In this document: positions 8,586 through 17,278 of the stretch, piece after piece
Numbering within the stretch: position 1 is the stretch's first letter
Layout: each line of letters starts with the position of its first letter
Assembly (NCBI GenBank): GCA_002366565.1
Contig: DFBJ01000012.1
Location: 652,277-716,276 of the forward strand
Reading direction: 5' to 3'
Source of the DNA: Bacteriovoracaceae bacterium UBA3083
GTDB lineage: Bacteria; Bdellovibrionota; Bacteriovoracia; Bacteriovoracales; Bacteriovoracaceae
DNA length: 64,000 nt
The notes under the pieces: model-generated
The model's database searches: none
What the model was told of the DNA's origin: nothing
What the model saw: only the letters and a program-made list of their open reading frames with translations
Position numbers and translations under genes: made by a program

Positions 8586-9557
8586 CTATAATGATTTAAA
8601 GAACTCAGTTGTTCTTTTAATTCCTTCTTCAAAGCTAACCTTTGGAGAAAAATCACTTACACTTTGAAGCTTTGTTAAATCTGGACGTCTTCTCTTAGGA
8701 TCATCTTTTGGAAGATCTAAGAATACTATTTTTGATTTAGAATCTAGTGCTTTGATAATGAATTTAGCAGTATCTAAAATTGTGTACTCATCTGGATTTC
8801 CGCAGTTAAATGGCGTTGGGTCATCAGAGAACATTACGTTATGAATTGCATCTACTAGATCTGTAACAAAACAAAATGATCTTGTCTGACTACCATCACC
8901 GTAAACAGTAATGTCTTCATTTCTCATCGCTTGATTAATGAAATTTGGAATAACTCTTCCATCATTTGGTCTCATTCTTGGACCGTAAGTATTGAAGATA
9001 CGAATGATACGTGTGTCTAGTCCAAATTTTCTATGAAAGCTCATAGTCATGGCCTCTGCAAATCTCTTCGACTCATCGTAACAACCTCTTGGACCAAGAG
9101 TATTAACATGACCTACATAGTCTTCAGTTTGTGGATGAATCTCAGGATCACCATATACTTCACTTGTAGATGCTTCTAAAAATCTAGCTTTTTTCTCTAA
9201 AGAGAGTTCTAGAAGAGCTAATGTCCCCTCACTGTTAACTCTCATAATTTCCATCGGAATTAACCCAAAATCAATTGGCGAAGCAGGCGATGCAAGAGAG
9301 AAAACGTAATCAATGTCAACACCTGTAAAATCAGGTAATTTTTCATAAATATTACATTCGTGAAATGTGAAGTTTTCGTACTTCTCTAGAATATCAATAT
9401 TTGATTTACTTCCAGTAATGAAGTTATCAAGACCAATGACTTTAGCGTCAAGGTTTAAGTAAAACTCACAAAGAGTTGATGGAACAAATCCAGCTGCACC
9501 TGCAACAAGAATTGTTTTACCTTTTAGAGTTGTCGGTAATTGAACCTTTGTACTCAT
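8586..9557 (-). CDS. NAD-dependent nucleotide-sugar epimerase/decarboxylase (UXS-like)
   Basis: This extended short-chain dehydrogenase (323 residues) resembles UDP-glucuronate decarboxylases: EASTSEVYGDP with the catalytic Ser/Thr, GPRGCYDESKRFAE with the Tyr-x3-Lys pair, and RIFNTYGPRMRPNDGRVIP, a nearly exact UXS motif. It would make UDP-xylose or a related donor for polysaccharide. The odd point is the dinucleotide loop, which reads G20-A-A-G23-F-V-P26 rather than GxxGxxG, so the third glycine is proline. The ATG follows GGAGATAAATA. It is followed at eight bases by the glycosyltransferase gene, which probably uses its product. Confidence 0.85.
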   Translation of the reverse strand: MSTKVQLPTTLKGKTILVAGAAGFVPSTLCEFYLNLDAKVIGLDNFITGSKSNIDILEKYENFTFHECNIYEKLPDFTGVDIDYVFSLASPASPIDFGLIPMEIMRVNSEGTLALLELSLEKKARFLEASTSEVYGDPEIHPQTEDYVGHVNTLGPRGCYDESKRFAEAMTMSFHRKFGLDTRIIRIFNTYGPRMRPNDGRVIPNFINQAMRNEDITVYGDGSQTRSFCFVTDLVDAIHNVMFSDDPTPFNCGNPDEYTILDTAKFIIKALDSKSKIVFLDLPKDDPKRRRPDLTKLQSVSDFSPKVSFEEGIKRTTEFFKSL

Positions 9558-9577
9558 TATTTATCTCCGAAATTATA

Positions 9578-10477
9578 TCAATAGTGTTTCAATTGTATCA
9601 CAGTTGAACCGATTAGTAATAATACCCCACCTAGAATCTGTTGAAAAGTGAGTGCCTGATTAAGAAAAATCCAATTCACAATAACTGCGCAAAAAGGAAA
9701 GAACATTTCGGCCAGAGCTCCTACCCTAGCGGAAACAAGTGTTAAACCTTTATAGTAAACAAACATTCCCAATAGCCCTGAAATCACGACCATTACAATG
9801 ATCTTGCCCCAAATATTAACATCGACATCCATTTGAATTTCACCAGTTAATAGTATTGGAACCAAACAGATAAAGCCCATAAAGAACCGACCTGCCATAA
9901 TTTCTTGCTCTTTAAATCCACAGCTTGTGAGCTTTTTTCCAAATACTGTTGAACATCCCCAGCTAAACACAGCAAGGAAAGTAAGTGAGTAACCAAGAAG
10001 AAATTTTTGGTCGAATAAACTTCTGTCAAAATCTACATCTTTAAGGCCACTCGCAATATCTTCATAAGAAATGAGAAGCCCACCAACTAAACAAATAACA
10101 GCCCAAATGATAAAGTCCTTTCTCATCTTTTCTTTTAAGACTATCGCTGCAAGAGATATAGCTATGATGGGCTGAAACTTTTGAAGAAGAATAACTAAAG
10201 AAGGATTAATCAAAGAGAACGCTCTTGTAAATGCGAGTGTCCCTATGGCAGATCCAAGTCCACCTATAATTAAAAAATAAAAAACATAAGCAACCTTTGA
10301 TTGCCAAAATAATTTAATCTTCTTAGCGAACAAAGGAATAAAAAATATTGTTAAAATAAGATGTTCAGTAAAGACAATACGACTAGCTGAAATCCCTTCC
10401 CCTAGAAGTGGGTAACGAATTAGAGTGTCTATCGCCCATAAGAAACAGGCTAAAAGTATATATAAAATACCCTGCAT
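9578..10477 (-). CDS. EamA-family (DMT) membrane transporter
   Basis: The 299-residue product has about ten hydrophobic segments arranged as two five-helix EamA repeats (first around residues 5-130, second around 155-295). The typical PSLVILLQKFQPIIAISLAAI and AEMFFPFCAVIVNWIFLNQ helices precede each repeat end. Members export amino acids, nucleotides or other metabolites, or carry nucleotide sugars; substrate cannot be read from sequence. Its ATG directly follows the trmFO stop. The next genes downstream make nucleotide sugar and a glycosyltransferase, which weakly suggests a link to envelope precursors. Confidence 0.85.
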   Translation of the reverse strand: MQGILYILLACFLWAIDTLIRYPLLGEGISASRIVFTEHLILTIFFIPLFAKKIKLFWQSKVAYVFYFLIIGGLGSAIGTLAFTRAFSLINPSLVILLQKFQPIIAISLAAIVLKEKMRKDFIIWAVICLVGGLLISYEDIASGLKDVDFDRSLFDQKFLLGYSLTFLAVFSWGCSTVFGKKLTSCGFKEQEIMAGRFFMGFICLVPILLTGEIQMDVDVNIWGKIIVMVVISGLLGMFVYYKGLTLVSARVGALAEMFFPFCAVIVNWIFLNQALTFQQILGGVLLLIGSTVIQLKHY

Positions 10478-11845
10478 TTACTTACTCTCATCCATGAACT
10501 TGTCAAAAGACTCGCGAGCACGTGCTGAAGCTTTCCCCTTCTTAATTTTCTTTCTTAGTTTTCTATTCTTTCTTTCTTCCTTATCAAGAGCAATTGTTGG
10601 AAGAAGTCCAAAATTAATATTTGAAGGACTTGGCTTAGGTACTGTCATTATATAGTTTACAAGAGCACCGATCCCAGTATCGACTGGCCATGCAATAGGC
10701 GCTTTCCCTTCAAGTTTTCTAAGAACTTGCCATGCAGTATAAAGACCCATTGAAGCACTTTCAGTATATCCTTCAACACCAGTGATCTGACCGGCAAAGT
10801 GAACTGTTTCATATTTTTTAGAACTGAGATCAAAATTAAGAAGTTTTCTTGAATTTAAGAAACTATTTCTATGAACTGACCCAAGGTGAATAAAGCTCGC
10901 TTCTTCAAATCCAGGGATCTTTCTAAAAACTCTTACTTGTTCTTTATAGGTTAATCTTGTTTGAAAACCAACAAGGTTAAATGCACTTCCAAGTAAGTTC
11001 TCTTTTCTTAATTGAACGCATGCATATGGAAGACTTCCATCTTTTTTCTCAAGTCCAATTGGCTTCATACAAGAAAAACGAGCTGTATCAACACCACGCT
11101 CGGCCATAATATCAACCGGTAAACAACTTTCAAAAAATTTATAATCCTCAAACTTTTGGGCTGGTACTTTTTCGGCCTTTACAAGCTCTCCAATAAATTC
11201 TTCATATTCTTCTTTAGTCATTGGAGCGTTTAGATAATCGGCAGACTCACCTTCCTCTTCACTTATTTCTTTATGGCGGTCTTTGAAGTAGAGCTTAGAA
11301 TAATCTAAAGTATCTGCATCTACGACTGGTGCTATAGCGTCATAAAAGTAGAAGTCATCTTCTGATAAGTCTGAAGTTAACCACTTCTCTAATTTTTCTG
11401 TTGTCAAAGGTCCAGTGGCAACGATTGTATAGACACACTCAAACTTCTTTTGTAGCTCAAGTGGATTCTCAGCTTCTTCTTCATAGACTTCTATATTCTC
11501 ATGAGACTTGAGTCCCTCAGTAATTGCCTTAGAGAACTCTTCTCTATTAACGGCCAATGCATCGCCAGCAGGAACGGCATATTCCATTCCTTTATCAAGA
11601 ATATATGATCCAAGCGCTTTCATTTCATACTTTAAAAGTCCGTGCCCAGTGTCAGGAGACATACTCTTTAGAGAGTTAGTACAAACTAGCTCGGCATATG
11701 TTTTCATTTTTTGCGCTGGATTTAAAAATAGAGTCTTACATTCCACAAGAACGACTTTGACGCCTCGATTTGCTAGAAATATTGCTGCATCTGTTCCTGC
11801 GAGTCCTGCGCCAATAACGAGAACTTTCTTACCTTCAAATTTCAT
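10478..11845 (-). CDS. trmFO: Methylenetetrahydrofolate-tRNA (uracil-5-)-methyltransferase TrmFO
   Basis: TrmFO makes 5-methyluridine at position 54 of tRNA using methylenetetrahydrofolate and FADH2. The FAD-binding N-terminus (KVLVIGAGLAGTDAAIFLA) and the family blocks MKTYAELVCTNSLKS (Cys55), FESCLPVDIMAERG (Cys241, equivalent of the catalytic Cys226 of B. subtilis) and the FAGQITGVEGYTESA block are all present. I choose the ATG at 11845 (455 residues), preceded by GAGTGG; an ATG 102 bases upstream would add an unrelated tail running into the divergent nadE gene. The C-terminus carries a basic extension (LRKKIKKGKASARARESF) that may aid tRNA binding. Confidence 0.93.
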   Translation of the reverse strand: MKFEGKKVLVIGAGLAGTDAAIFLANRGVKVVLVECKTLFLNPAQKMKTYAELVCTNSLKSMSPDTGHGLLKYEMKALGSYILDKGMEYAVPAGDALAVNREEFSKAITEGLKSHENIEVYEEEAENPLELQKKFECVYTIVATGPLTTEKLEKWLTSDLSEDDFYFYDAIAPVVDADTLDYSKLYFKDRHKEISEEEGESADYLNAPMTKEEYEEFIGELVKAEKVPAQKFEDYKFFESCLPVDIMAERGVDTARFSCMKPIGLEKKDGSLPYACVQLRKENLLGSAFNLVGFQTRLTYKEQVRVFRKIPGFEEASFIHLGSVHRNSFLNSRKLLNFDLSSKKYETVHFAGQITGVEGYTESASMGLYTAWQVLRKLEGKAPIAWPVDTGIGALVNYIMTVPKPSPSNINFGLLPTIALDKEERKNRKLRKKIKKGKASARARESFDKFMDESK

Positions 11846-11917
11846 TTTCCACTCTGCTGTTTTTTCGACTAAAATATGATAAATACAAAGCGAGAATTTA
11901 CCTTTTAGGACACGTAC

Positions 11918-13654
11918 ATGCAAATAAACATACACCAAACACACCATACAATTGGTGATTTTGATAACATTTTTACATATCTAAAAAATTTAATTGAGAA
12001 AAGTGAAGATTCTAAAGACCTTTTCGTTTTTCCTGAGTTATTTCTGACTGGATACCCTCTTCAAGACTTATGTCTTCAAAGGTCTTTTATTGAGAGATAT
12101 GAAGACCTTCTGGCAAAGATAGACGCACTACGCAACCCAAAGATGCCAACAATGCTAATCGGTGGCCTTGAATATGAGATGGATGATCACGGAATACCTC
12201 TTAAAATAAGAAATGTGATCTATGAATTCAATTCGAGTGGACTCAAGCCTCTTTACACAAAGAAACTACTTCCAAATTATGATATTTTCGATGAGCAGAA
12301 GTACTTCTCAGCTGGTAATAAAAATACAATTTATAACTTTGAAGGTCATACTTTTGGACTTCTTATATGTGAAGACATGTGGATGAGTAGTATGCACTCT
12401 ACTGACCCAGTCAAAGAGTTATTTGAAGAAGTACAAGCTGAAGATATTCAACTTGATGGGGTTATTAACCTTTCGGCTTCGCCATTCTACCTTGGGAAAG
12501 ACAAAACTCGCCTAATTAGGGCATCTGAAATATCTCAACTATTTGGTTGTCCATTTATCTACACTAATAGAGTCGGAGGGGAAGATGAGATCTTATTTGA
12601 TGGTTCAAGTTTTGTTGTAAATGGAGCTAAGCTCACACATAGAGCAAAATTCTATCAAAAAGATATTCTATCTTATCAATTAGAGAAATTCTCAGGTGAG
12701 ATTGATCACAAGAAAGCCCTTAACGACAAGGTAAACTCTTGGGAATCACTTTTTAAGGCAAACATAAGTAAGAATGAAGGTGGAGAATTTAGACTTCCAG
12801 AACTCACTGATGAAGACTGTGAAGAAATACTTCAATCTCTGCGCTTTGGGATTCAAGAGTATGCTAGAAAATCAGGTTTTAAGAACTTTGATGTTGCTCT
12901 CTCTGGAGGAATTGACTCTGCCCTAGTATTAGCAATTATGAAATTATCTCTAGAGGAAAATCAAAACCTAGAGGCTATCTTTATGCCAGGATTCTTCTCA
13001 GCGACAATGAGTTATGATCTCTCATTTGAAATGTGTAAAAAGATTGGAGTTAAACTATCTACTTTTCCAATTAAGTTCGCCCATAGCTCCCTTAGAAATC
13101 AATACAACGACGTCTTTAAAGACCCAATGGAAGGTCTATGCGATGAAAATATTCAAAGTAGATTAAGAGGAGCTATCCTCTATGCGAGATCTAACCAAAG
13201 AAACTCAATGGTTCTAAACACTTCCAATAAGTCTGAGCTTAGCGTTGGGTACTCAACTCTTTATGGTGATAGCGTTGGGGCCATCAGTCCTCTCGGAGAT
13301 CTATATAAAACAGAGGTGTTTGCTCTCTCTAGATATATTAATAAAAAGTACGGTGAAATAATACCGAATGGCATTATTGATAGACCCCCATCAGCTGAAT
13401 TAAGAGAAGATCAAGAAGATTCACAATCTCTACCAGAATATCCTGTTCTTGATACAATACTTGAAGGACTACTTTCCTACAGACTCAGTACTGGTGATCT
13501 CATAGAGATGGGGTTAAATAATGAAGAAGTGAGTAAAGTTTTCAAGCTATATTCACGAAGTGAATATAAGAGAAAACAATTCTGTCCAATTATAAAAATT
13601 AAGGCTAAAAGCTTTGGAACAGGATACAGAATTCCAATTTGTAAAAAGAATTAA
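11918..13654 (+). CDS. nadE: Glutamine-dependent NAD+ synthetase
   Basis: NadE amidates deamido-NAD to NAD using ATP and glutamine. The 578 residues contain an N-terminal nitrilase-type glutaminase domain (Glu40 in VFPELFLTGYP, Lys116 in TKKLLPNYD, Cys151 in LLICEDMW) and a C-terminal synthetase with the ATP-pyrophosphatase P-loop SGGIDSA at about 329-335 and NTSNKSELSVGYSTLYGD. The gene is divergent from trmFO with 72 bases between the starts, so the two promoters lie in that gap. The histone-like gene follows 15 bases downstream. Confidence 0.95.
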   Translation: MQINIHQTHHTIGDFDNIFTYLKNLIEKSEDSKDLFVFPELFLTGYPLQDLCLQRSFIERYEDLLAKIDALRNPKMPTMLIGGLEYEMDDHGIPLKIRNVIYEFNSSGLKPLYTKKLLPNYDIFDEQKYFSAGNKNTIYNFEGHTFGLLICEDMWMSSMHSTDPVKELFEEVQAEDIQLDGVINLSASPFYLGKDKTRLIRASEISQLFGCPFIYTNRVGGEDEILFDGSSFVVNGAKLTHRAKFYQKDILSYQLEKFSGEIDHKKALNDKVNSWESLFKANISKNEGGEFRLPELTDEDCEEILQSLRFGIQEYARKSGFKNFDVALSGGIDSALVLAIMKLSLEENQNLEAIFMPGFFSATMSYDLSFEMCKKIGVKLSTFPIKFAHSSLRNQYNDVFKDPMEGLCDENIQSRLRGAILYARSNQRNSMVLNTSNKSELSVGYSTLYGDSVGAISPLGDLYKTEVFALSRYINKKYGEIIPNGIIDRPPSAELREDQEDSQSLPEYPVLDTILEGLLSYRLSTGDLIEMGLNNEEVSKVFKLYSRSEYKRKQFCPIIKIKAKSFGTGYRIPICKKN

Positions 13655-13669
13655 CCTTAGGAGTAACAA

Positions 13670-14212
13670 ATGGATTTTAAAGTTCAAGATTTTATGAAGC
13701 AATTAAAGAATATCGGAAAAGATATTGAAGACATTGTAAAAAACAACGAGCTAAAAGAAGTACAAAAGCAAGTTAAGTCTTTTGTGAAAAAAGCAGAAAA
13801 AGATGTAAAAAAACTAGTTGAAAAAGATGTCGATCTTCTTCTTACTAAATTTGAAGCTGAAAAGAAGAGAATTGAAAAAGTTGTAGATAAGACTGTTCAA
13901 GCAGAGGTAAAAAAAGCAAAGGCATTTGTTGATGATCAAATGAAAGAACTTTCTAAACTTCAAAAACAAGTTGAGAAATATGTTTCTAAATCTGCACCAG
14001 CAAAAAAGAAAGCAACAAAGAAGAAAACAGCAGCTAAAAAAGCAGTGACAAAAAAGAAAGTTGCAAAGAAAGCTCCAGCGAAGAAGAAAGCTGCGACTAA
14101 GAAAGTTGTTTCGAAGAAAACGACTAAAAAAGCTACGAAGAAAGCAACTCCAAAGAAAAAGCCAGTTGCAAAAAAGACCCAATCAAGTAAAGCACCTGCT
14201 AAAAAGAAGTAA
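13670..14212 (+). CDS. Phasin-like / histone H1-like lysine-rich protein
   Basis: The 180-residue protein has two parts. Residues 1-105 are charged amphipathic helix with heptad character, like a phasin or PhaF/PhaI N-domain. Residues 106-180 are a low-complexity Lys/Ala/Thr/Pro tail with repeated KKA, AKK and APAKKK units, as in eukaryotic H1 tails, bacterial Hc1/AlgP and the PhaF C-terminus. It would bind DNA without sequence preference; the helix could mediate oligomer formation or granule binding. RBS TTAGGAG precedes the ATG. It lies 15 bases after nadE and ends at a strong terminator. Compaction of the nucleoid in attack-phase cells is possible but inferred. Confidence 0.75.
   Translation: MDFKVQDFMKQLKNIGKDIEDIVKNNELKEVQKQVKSFVKKAEKDVKKLVEKDVDLLLTKFEAEKKRIEKVVDKTVQAEVKKAKAFVDDQMKELSKLQKQVEKYVSKSAPAKKKATKKKTAAKKAVTKKKVAKKAPAKKKAATKKVVSKKTTKKATKKATPKKKPVAKKTQSSKAPAKKK
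13985..14209 (+). repeat. Lys/Ala tail-coding low-complexity repeat
   Basis: The 3' part of the histone-like gene consists of degenerate repeats of GCW/AAR codons encoding AAKK, KKAT and APAKKK units. Long open frames on the other strand here are by-products of this composition. Confidence 0.8.
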
Positions 14213-14228
14213 TAAATTTCCAATAGAT

Positions 14229-14257
14229 AAAAGAGAGGAGAAATCCTCTCTTTTTTT
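14229..14257. terminator. Strong intrinsic terminator
   Basis: An 11-base perfect stem (AAAAGAGAGGA / TCCTCTCTTTT) with a GAAA loop at 14240-14243 is followed by more T residues. The A-rich left side makes it work in both directions, ending the histone-like gene and the leftward receiver gene whose stop codon sits inside it. Confidence 0.9.
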
Positions 14258-14627
14258 ATCCTGCAGCTTTTATAGAGAAATTATCAATATATTCTAAAAA
14301 ATCACTGCGCAAGATAGGCTTCTTAAGATAATCATTAAATGAAGATTTTTCTATTTTTTCAATCTCTGCTTGTGAAGTGTAAGCTGTGAGAGCACAAACA
14401 AATAAATCCTTCCCTTTCTCAGATGCCCGAACATTTTCCAAAACTTCATAACCGTCTTTATGTGGCATTTGTATATCAAGAAAGAACATATCAAAGTCCT
14501 CTTCCTCAATTTTTGTCATTGCATCTTCAACATCAGATACCATAACAAACTCATCCGAAGACTTCTTTGCATAGAGCTTTAGTAAATTTAAATTATCCAC
14601 ACTATCATCTAATAGTAATATGCGCAT
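14256..14627 (-). CDS. Single-domain response regulator (CheY-like)
   Basis: A stand-alone receiver of 123 residues with no output domain: acidic pocket DD at residues 7-8, phospho-acceptor Asp51 (FFLDIQMP), switch Thr81 (ALTAYT) and Lys103 (LKKP). It begins three bases after the hybrid kinase stop, and its ribosome binding site GGAAGGTAG lies inside the kinase gene's end, so the two are coupled. It is the likely first acceptor from that kinase, or a phosphate sink or shuttle to the HPt protein encoded 1.7 kb away. Confidence 0.88.
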   Translation of the reverse strand: MRILLLDDSVDNLNLLKLYAKKSSDEFVMVSDVEDAMTKIEEEDFDMFFLDIQMPHKDGYEVLENVRASEKGKDLFVCALTAYTSQAEIEKIEKSSFNDYLKKPILRSDFLEYIDNFSIKAAG

Positions 14628-14630
14628 AAT

Positions 14631-16097
14631 CTACCTTCCCCTCAGAAAGGACAGAATAAAAGTTGTTCCAATATCTTCCTGGCTCTCAACCTCAACTCTT
14701 CCTCTATGTTTCTCTACAATATCTTTCACAATGCTCAATCCAAGTCCTGTACTCTTCTGTCCTTCAAGGCCTAACCGACCAATCCCAGACATTCTTGAAA
14801 AAAGTTTTTCAATATCCTTCTCAGGAATTCCTATTCCGGAATCAGAAATACTACATTTGATGTAGTCTCCCTCTTCCCATACTCTTGTAACTATCTTACC
14901 ACCACTTGGTGTAAACTTATGAGCATTCGAGTATATATTTGAAAATACTCTTCTCAACATAGCTTCATTGCCAAGAATAATAGGCTTTTTAACATCTAAA
15001 TGAAGCTCATATTCAAGCTTCTTCTTCGATATCCCTTTTATTTGTTTTAGAATATACTCAATCACTTTAATTAGTTCAATATCAGTTAAATCAATTTCTC
15101 CATTTAAATGAACTTCACTGCAAGTCAGAATATCGTCAACTAAAGAAAGTAAGTCCCTAGAGGCATTATTAATTATATCTAAGATCTCAACACCTTCTTC
15201 ATCGAGATGGCTATCAGACTTTAAAACATCAGTATATCCAATGATTGAATTCAGAGGCGTTTTTAAATCGTGCGAGCAAACAGCTAAGAATTGATCTTTA
15301 ACATTACTTAAATTCTTCAATTCTTCAATATACACGTTGAGTGATTTTGTATTCTGAGAACTTTCCAGCTGTAATTTCATTTTTGTATAGAGTTCTTCTT
15401 TAAGAAAAGGCTTAGATATATAATCATTACCTCCACTACGATAAAACTCTAGGATTTCTTCTTTATCTAACGTTGAAGAAATAAATATAATAGGTAACTC
15501 TTTAAGCCCTAATTCATTTCGAATCTTCTTAGTTAGCTCAGCACCATTCATTTTCGGCATAATGTAGTCGACAAGCAATAGATCTGCCGACTCTTCTTCA
15601 AGATACTTTAAGCATTTTTCTCCAGATTCAAACCATTTAACAACAGCTCCCATATTTTCAACATAAGAAGTAATGATACGCGCTGAAGTTGCATCGTCCT
15701 CAACTAAGACAAGCTTGGCACCTTTCCACAATAGGTCTGGCTCCAGTAGGTTTCTTGATATTTTTATTATTTTGGCTAAGTTTGTCCTATCAACGAAATC
15801 GCTTCCCCCATTAGAAATCGACTCTATTCGTTGGGAAATAATATTATTTTCCCCAAGAAACAAGATGGGAGTAGCCGAAAGGTTATAATCAATAACTCTC
15901 GAACTTCGAATAAATCTAGATATTGAAAAGCCTACTTCATCAGCAGGTAAAAGAAATAAGCTTGGACATTTCTTTTCAACAAAATCAGCCACTTCACTCT
16001 TATTTGAGCAAATAAAGACGTTGTATCCATTACTTATAAAAGTCTCCTGGATACGATCTACTGAAAAATTTTGATGTTTTACTATTAATATATTCAT
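14631..16097 (-). CDS. Hybrid sensor histidine kinase (pseudo-receiver, receiver, HisKA, HATPase)
   Basis: Domain order in 488 residues: an N-terminal receiver-like domain (1-115) without a phospho-acceptor (LFLLPADEVGF); a complete receiver (127-245, Asp177 in LLLVDYIMPKMNG, Lys229 in ISKPF); HisKA with His276 (VCSHDLKTPLNSIIGY); and the ATPase with N-box NIYSNAHKFTP, G1 DSGIGIPEKD and G2 GLGLSIVKDI. There is no membrane segment or signal peptide, so it is a cytosolic kinase whose activity is probably set by phosphorylation of its own receiver by another kinase. It is followed by a single receiver and faces away from the HPt gene. Confidence 0.9.
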   Translation of the reverse strand: MNILIVKHQNFSVDRIQETFISNGYNVFICSNKSEVADFVEKKCPSLFLLPADEVGFSISRFIRSSRVIDYNLSATPILFLGENNIISQRIESISNGGSDFVDRTNLAKIIKISRNLLEPDLLWKGAKLVLVEDDATSARIITSYVENMGAVVKWFESGEKCLKYLEEESADLLLVDYIMPKMNGAELTKKIRNELGLKELPIIFISSTLDKEEILEFYRSGGNDYISKPFLKEELYTKMKLQLESSQNTKSLNVYIEELKNLSNVKDQFLAVCSHDLKTPLNSIIGYTDVLKSDSHLDEEGVEILDIINNASRDLLSLVDDILTCSEVHLNGEIDLTDIELIKVIEYILKQIKGISKKKLEYELHLDVKKPIILGNEAMLRRVFSNIYSNAHKFTPSGGKIVTRVWEEGDYIKCSISDSGIGIPEKDIEKLFSRMSGIGRLGLEGQKSTGLGLSIVKDIVEKHRGRVEVESQEDIGTTFILSFLRGR

Positions 16098-16215
16098 AAT
16101 TCTCTATTTATCGGAATATTCTAATTAAACTAAATTGATTTTATCACATAAAATAAGATAAACATTTCTTAGTTAGTACATATTAAGGTAAAATTATGAT
16201 TGGAATTAAGTACTC

Positions 16216-16243
16216 ATGGCAAAATAATAAAGTGGTATATAAT
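16216..16243 (+). promoter_or_regulatory. Candidate promoter of the HPt operon
   Basis: A perfect TATAAT at 16238-16243 has ATGGCA at 16216-16221, 16 bases upstream (four of six matches to the -35 consensus). The GTG start of the HPt gene lies 45 bases downstream. By-eye call. Confidence 0.4.
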
Positions 16244-16287
16244 AGAAATTATATTTAGCAATAAAACCAAAAATACAGGAGAGAAGT

Positions 16288-16596
16288 GTGGAATTAATTT
16301 GTGTTGAAATTGATGAAGAACTAGAAGATATAGTGCCTGGATTTTTAGAAAATAGAAGAAATGATATTGTTAAATTGCTTAGCTTCTTTGAAGAGCGCAA
16401 CTACGACGAGTTGGAGAGAATTGGTCACAAAGTAAGCGGAAGCGCAGGAGGCTATGGTTTTCACGATCTTGGTAAAATTGCCAAATCAATAGAGATTAAT
16501 GCTCCTAAGAATAATGATGATGAGCTTAGTAGATTAATTACAGAGTTCAAGGGTTATGTAGAAAATCTTGAAATTAGATATATCAAGGTGGACTAA
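16288..16596 (+). CDS. Histidine phosphotransfer (HPt) protein
   Basis: A 102-residue four-helix HPt domain with the phospho-acceptor His47 in GHKVSGSAGGYGFHDL, matching the family HxxKGxxxxxG pattern in spirit (Lys48, Gly51). It starts with GTG after AGGAGAGAAGT. HPt proteins pass phosphate between receivers, so its presence next to a hybrid kinase and five receiver genes strongly suggests a multistep phosphorelay. Its stop is directly followed by the TTG of the next receiver gene, and the two receiver genes downstream are probably its cotranscribed partners. Confidence 0.88.
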   Translation: MELICVEIDEELEDIVPGFLENRRNDIVKLLSFFEERNYDELERIGHKVSGSAGGYGFHDLGKIAKSIEINAPKNNDDELSRLITEFKGYVENLEIRYIKVD

Positions 16597-17277
16597 TTGA
16601 AAGAAACAAAGAAGTACATTCTAGTAATTGATGACGATCTAGATATTCTTATTTTCTGTGAAAAAATACTTTCTAACTTTGGTGCTATCGTACTTAAGGC
16701 AGTAAATATTGAAGATGCTCTCGTTAAAGTACTAGAATATGCGCCACATATTATTTTCCTCGACCTTGAGTTAGAAAATGAATCCGGCTTTAAGCTTTTA
16801 GACACCCTAAAAGAGAAAGGAATTTTAGATAAAATTGCCATAAATATTATCTCAAATGAACAATCTAAAGAATCAATAATGCTATCTAAAGAATACGGGG
16901 TTCAAAACTACTTAATAAAACCACTTAGTAATAATACATTATTAAATGCCGTAAAGAAGTATTCAAGATCTGCAAGACTTCCCTCATTTGAGCCTGAAGG
17001 AAAGTATAAAGCTTCAAAGATCTTTGTGCCTGGTGAAATTATTAAGTTTAATGAAATCTCTTTAATATTTAGATCTAGAGTTAAATTTATGGCAAAAGAA
17101 AAGATAGAGATAGACAGTAAATTTTTAGATGAAATGAAAATAAAGAAAGGACATTTAAAAATCTATCAAAAATCAAGAGATATAAACCCAGGTATTTACG
17201 ATACAGTAATGCAATTAATAGGACTACCTGAATCAATGCTTCAATCTATTAGAAGAAGACAAAAAAGAAGGGTTTAG
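16597..17277 (+). CDS. Response regulator with C-terminal PilZ-like domain
   Basis: An N-terminal receiver (residues 6-125; acidic DDD at 12-14, Asp56 in IIFLDLELE, Lys in LIKPL) is followed by about 95 residues that do not match a DNA-binding output. That region (FNEISLIFRSRVKFMAKEKI) shares a pattern with the tail of the next gene's product (EEVVFKSSNFISKGNKIRM) and looks like a small PilZ-type beta barrel, but without the RxxxR and D/NxSxxG residues that bind c-di-GMP. The start is TTG, immediately after the HPt stop. The very C-terminus is basic (IRRRQKRRV). Role unknown; possibly protein-protein output. Confidence 0.8.
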   Translation: MKETKKYILVIDDDLDILIFCEKILSNFGAIVLKAVNIEDALVKVLEYAPHIIFLDLELENESGFKLLDTLKEKGILDKIAINIISNEQSKESIMLSKEYGVQNYLIKPLSNNTLLNAVKKYSRSARLPSFEPEGKYKASKIFVPGEIIKFNEISLIFRSRVKFMAKEKIEIDSKFLDEMKIKKGHLKIYQKSRDINPGIYDTVMQLIGLPESMLQSIRRRQKRRV

Positions 17278-17278
17278 T

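Noticed and set aside
11846..11947. Extra 34 residues at the TrmFO N-terminus
   Set aside because: It would run into the divergent nadE start region and does not resemble any TrmFO; MKFEGKKVLVIGAG is the natural start.
13814..14223. Long open frames opposite the histone-like gene
   Set aside because: They are composition shadows of the lysine/alanine repeat (Phe/Leu/Cys-rich products) without ribosome binding sites.
17041..17250. c-di-GMP-binding PilZ
   Set aside because: RxxxR and D/NxSxxG residues are absent, so only a PilZ-like fold is suggested.
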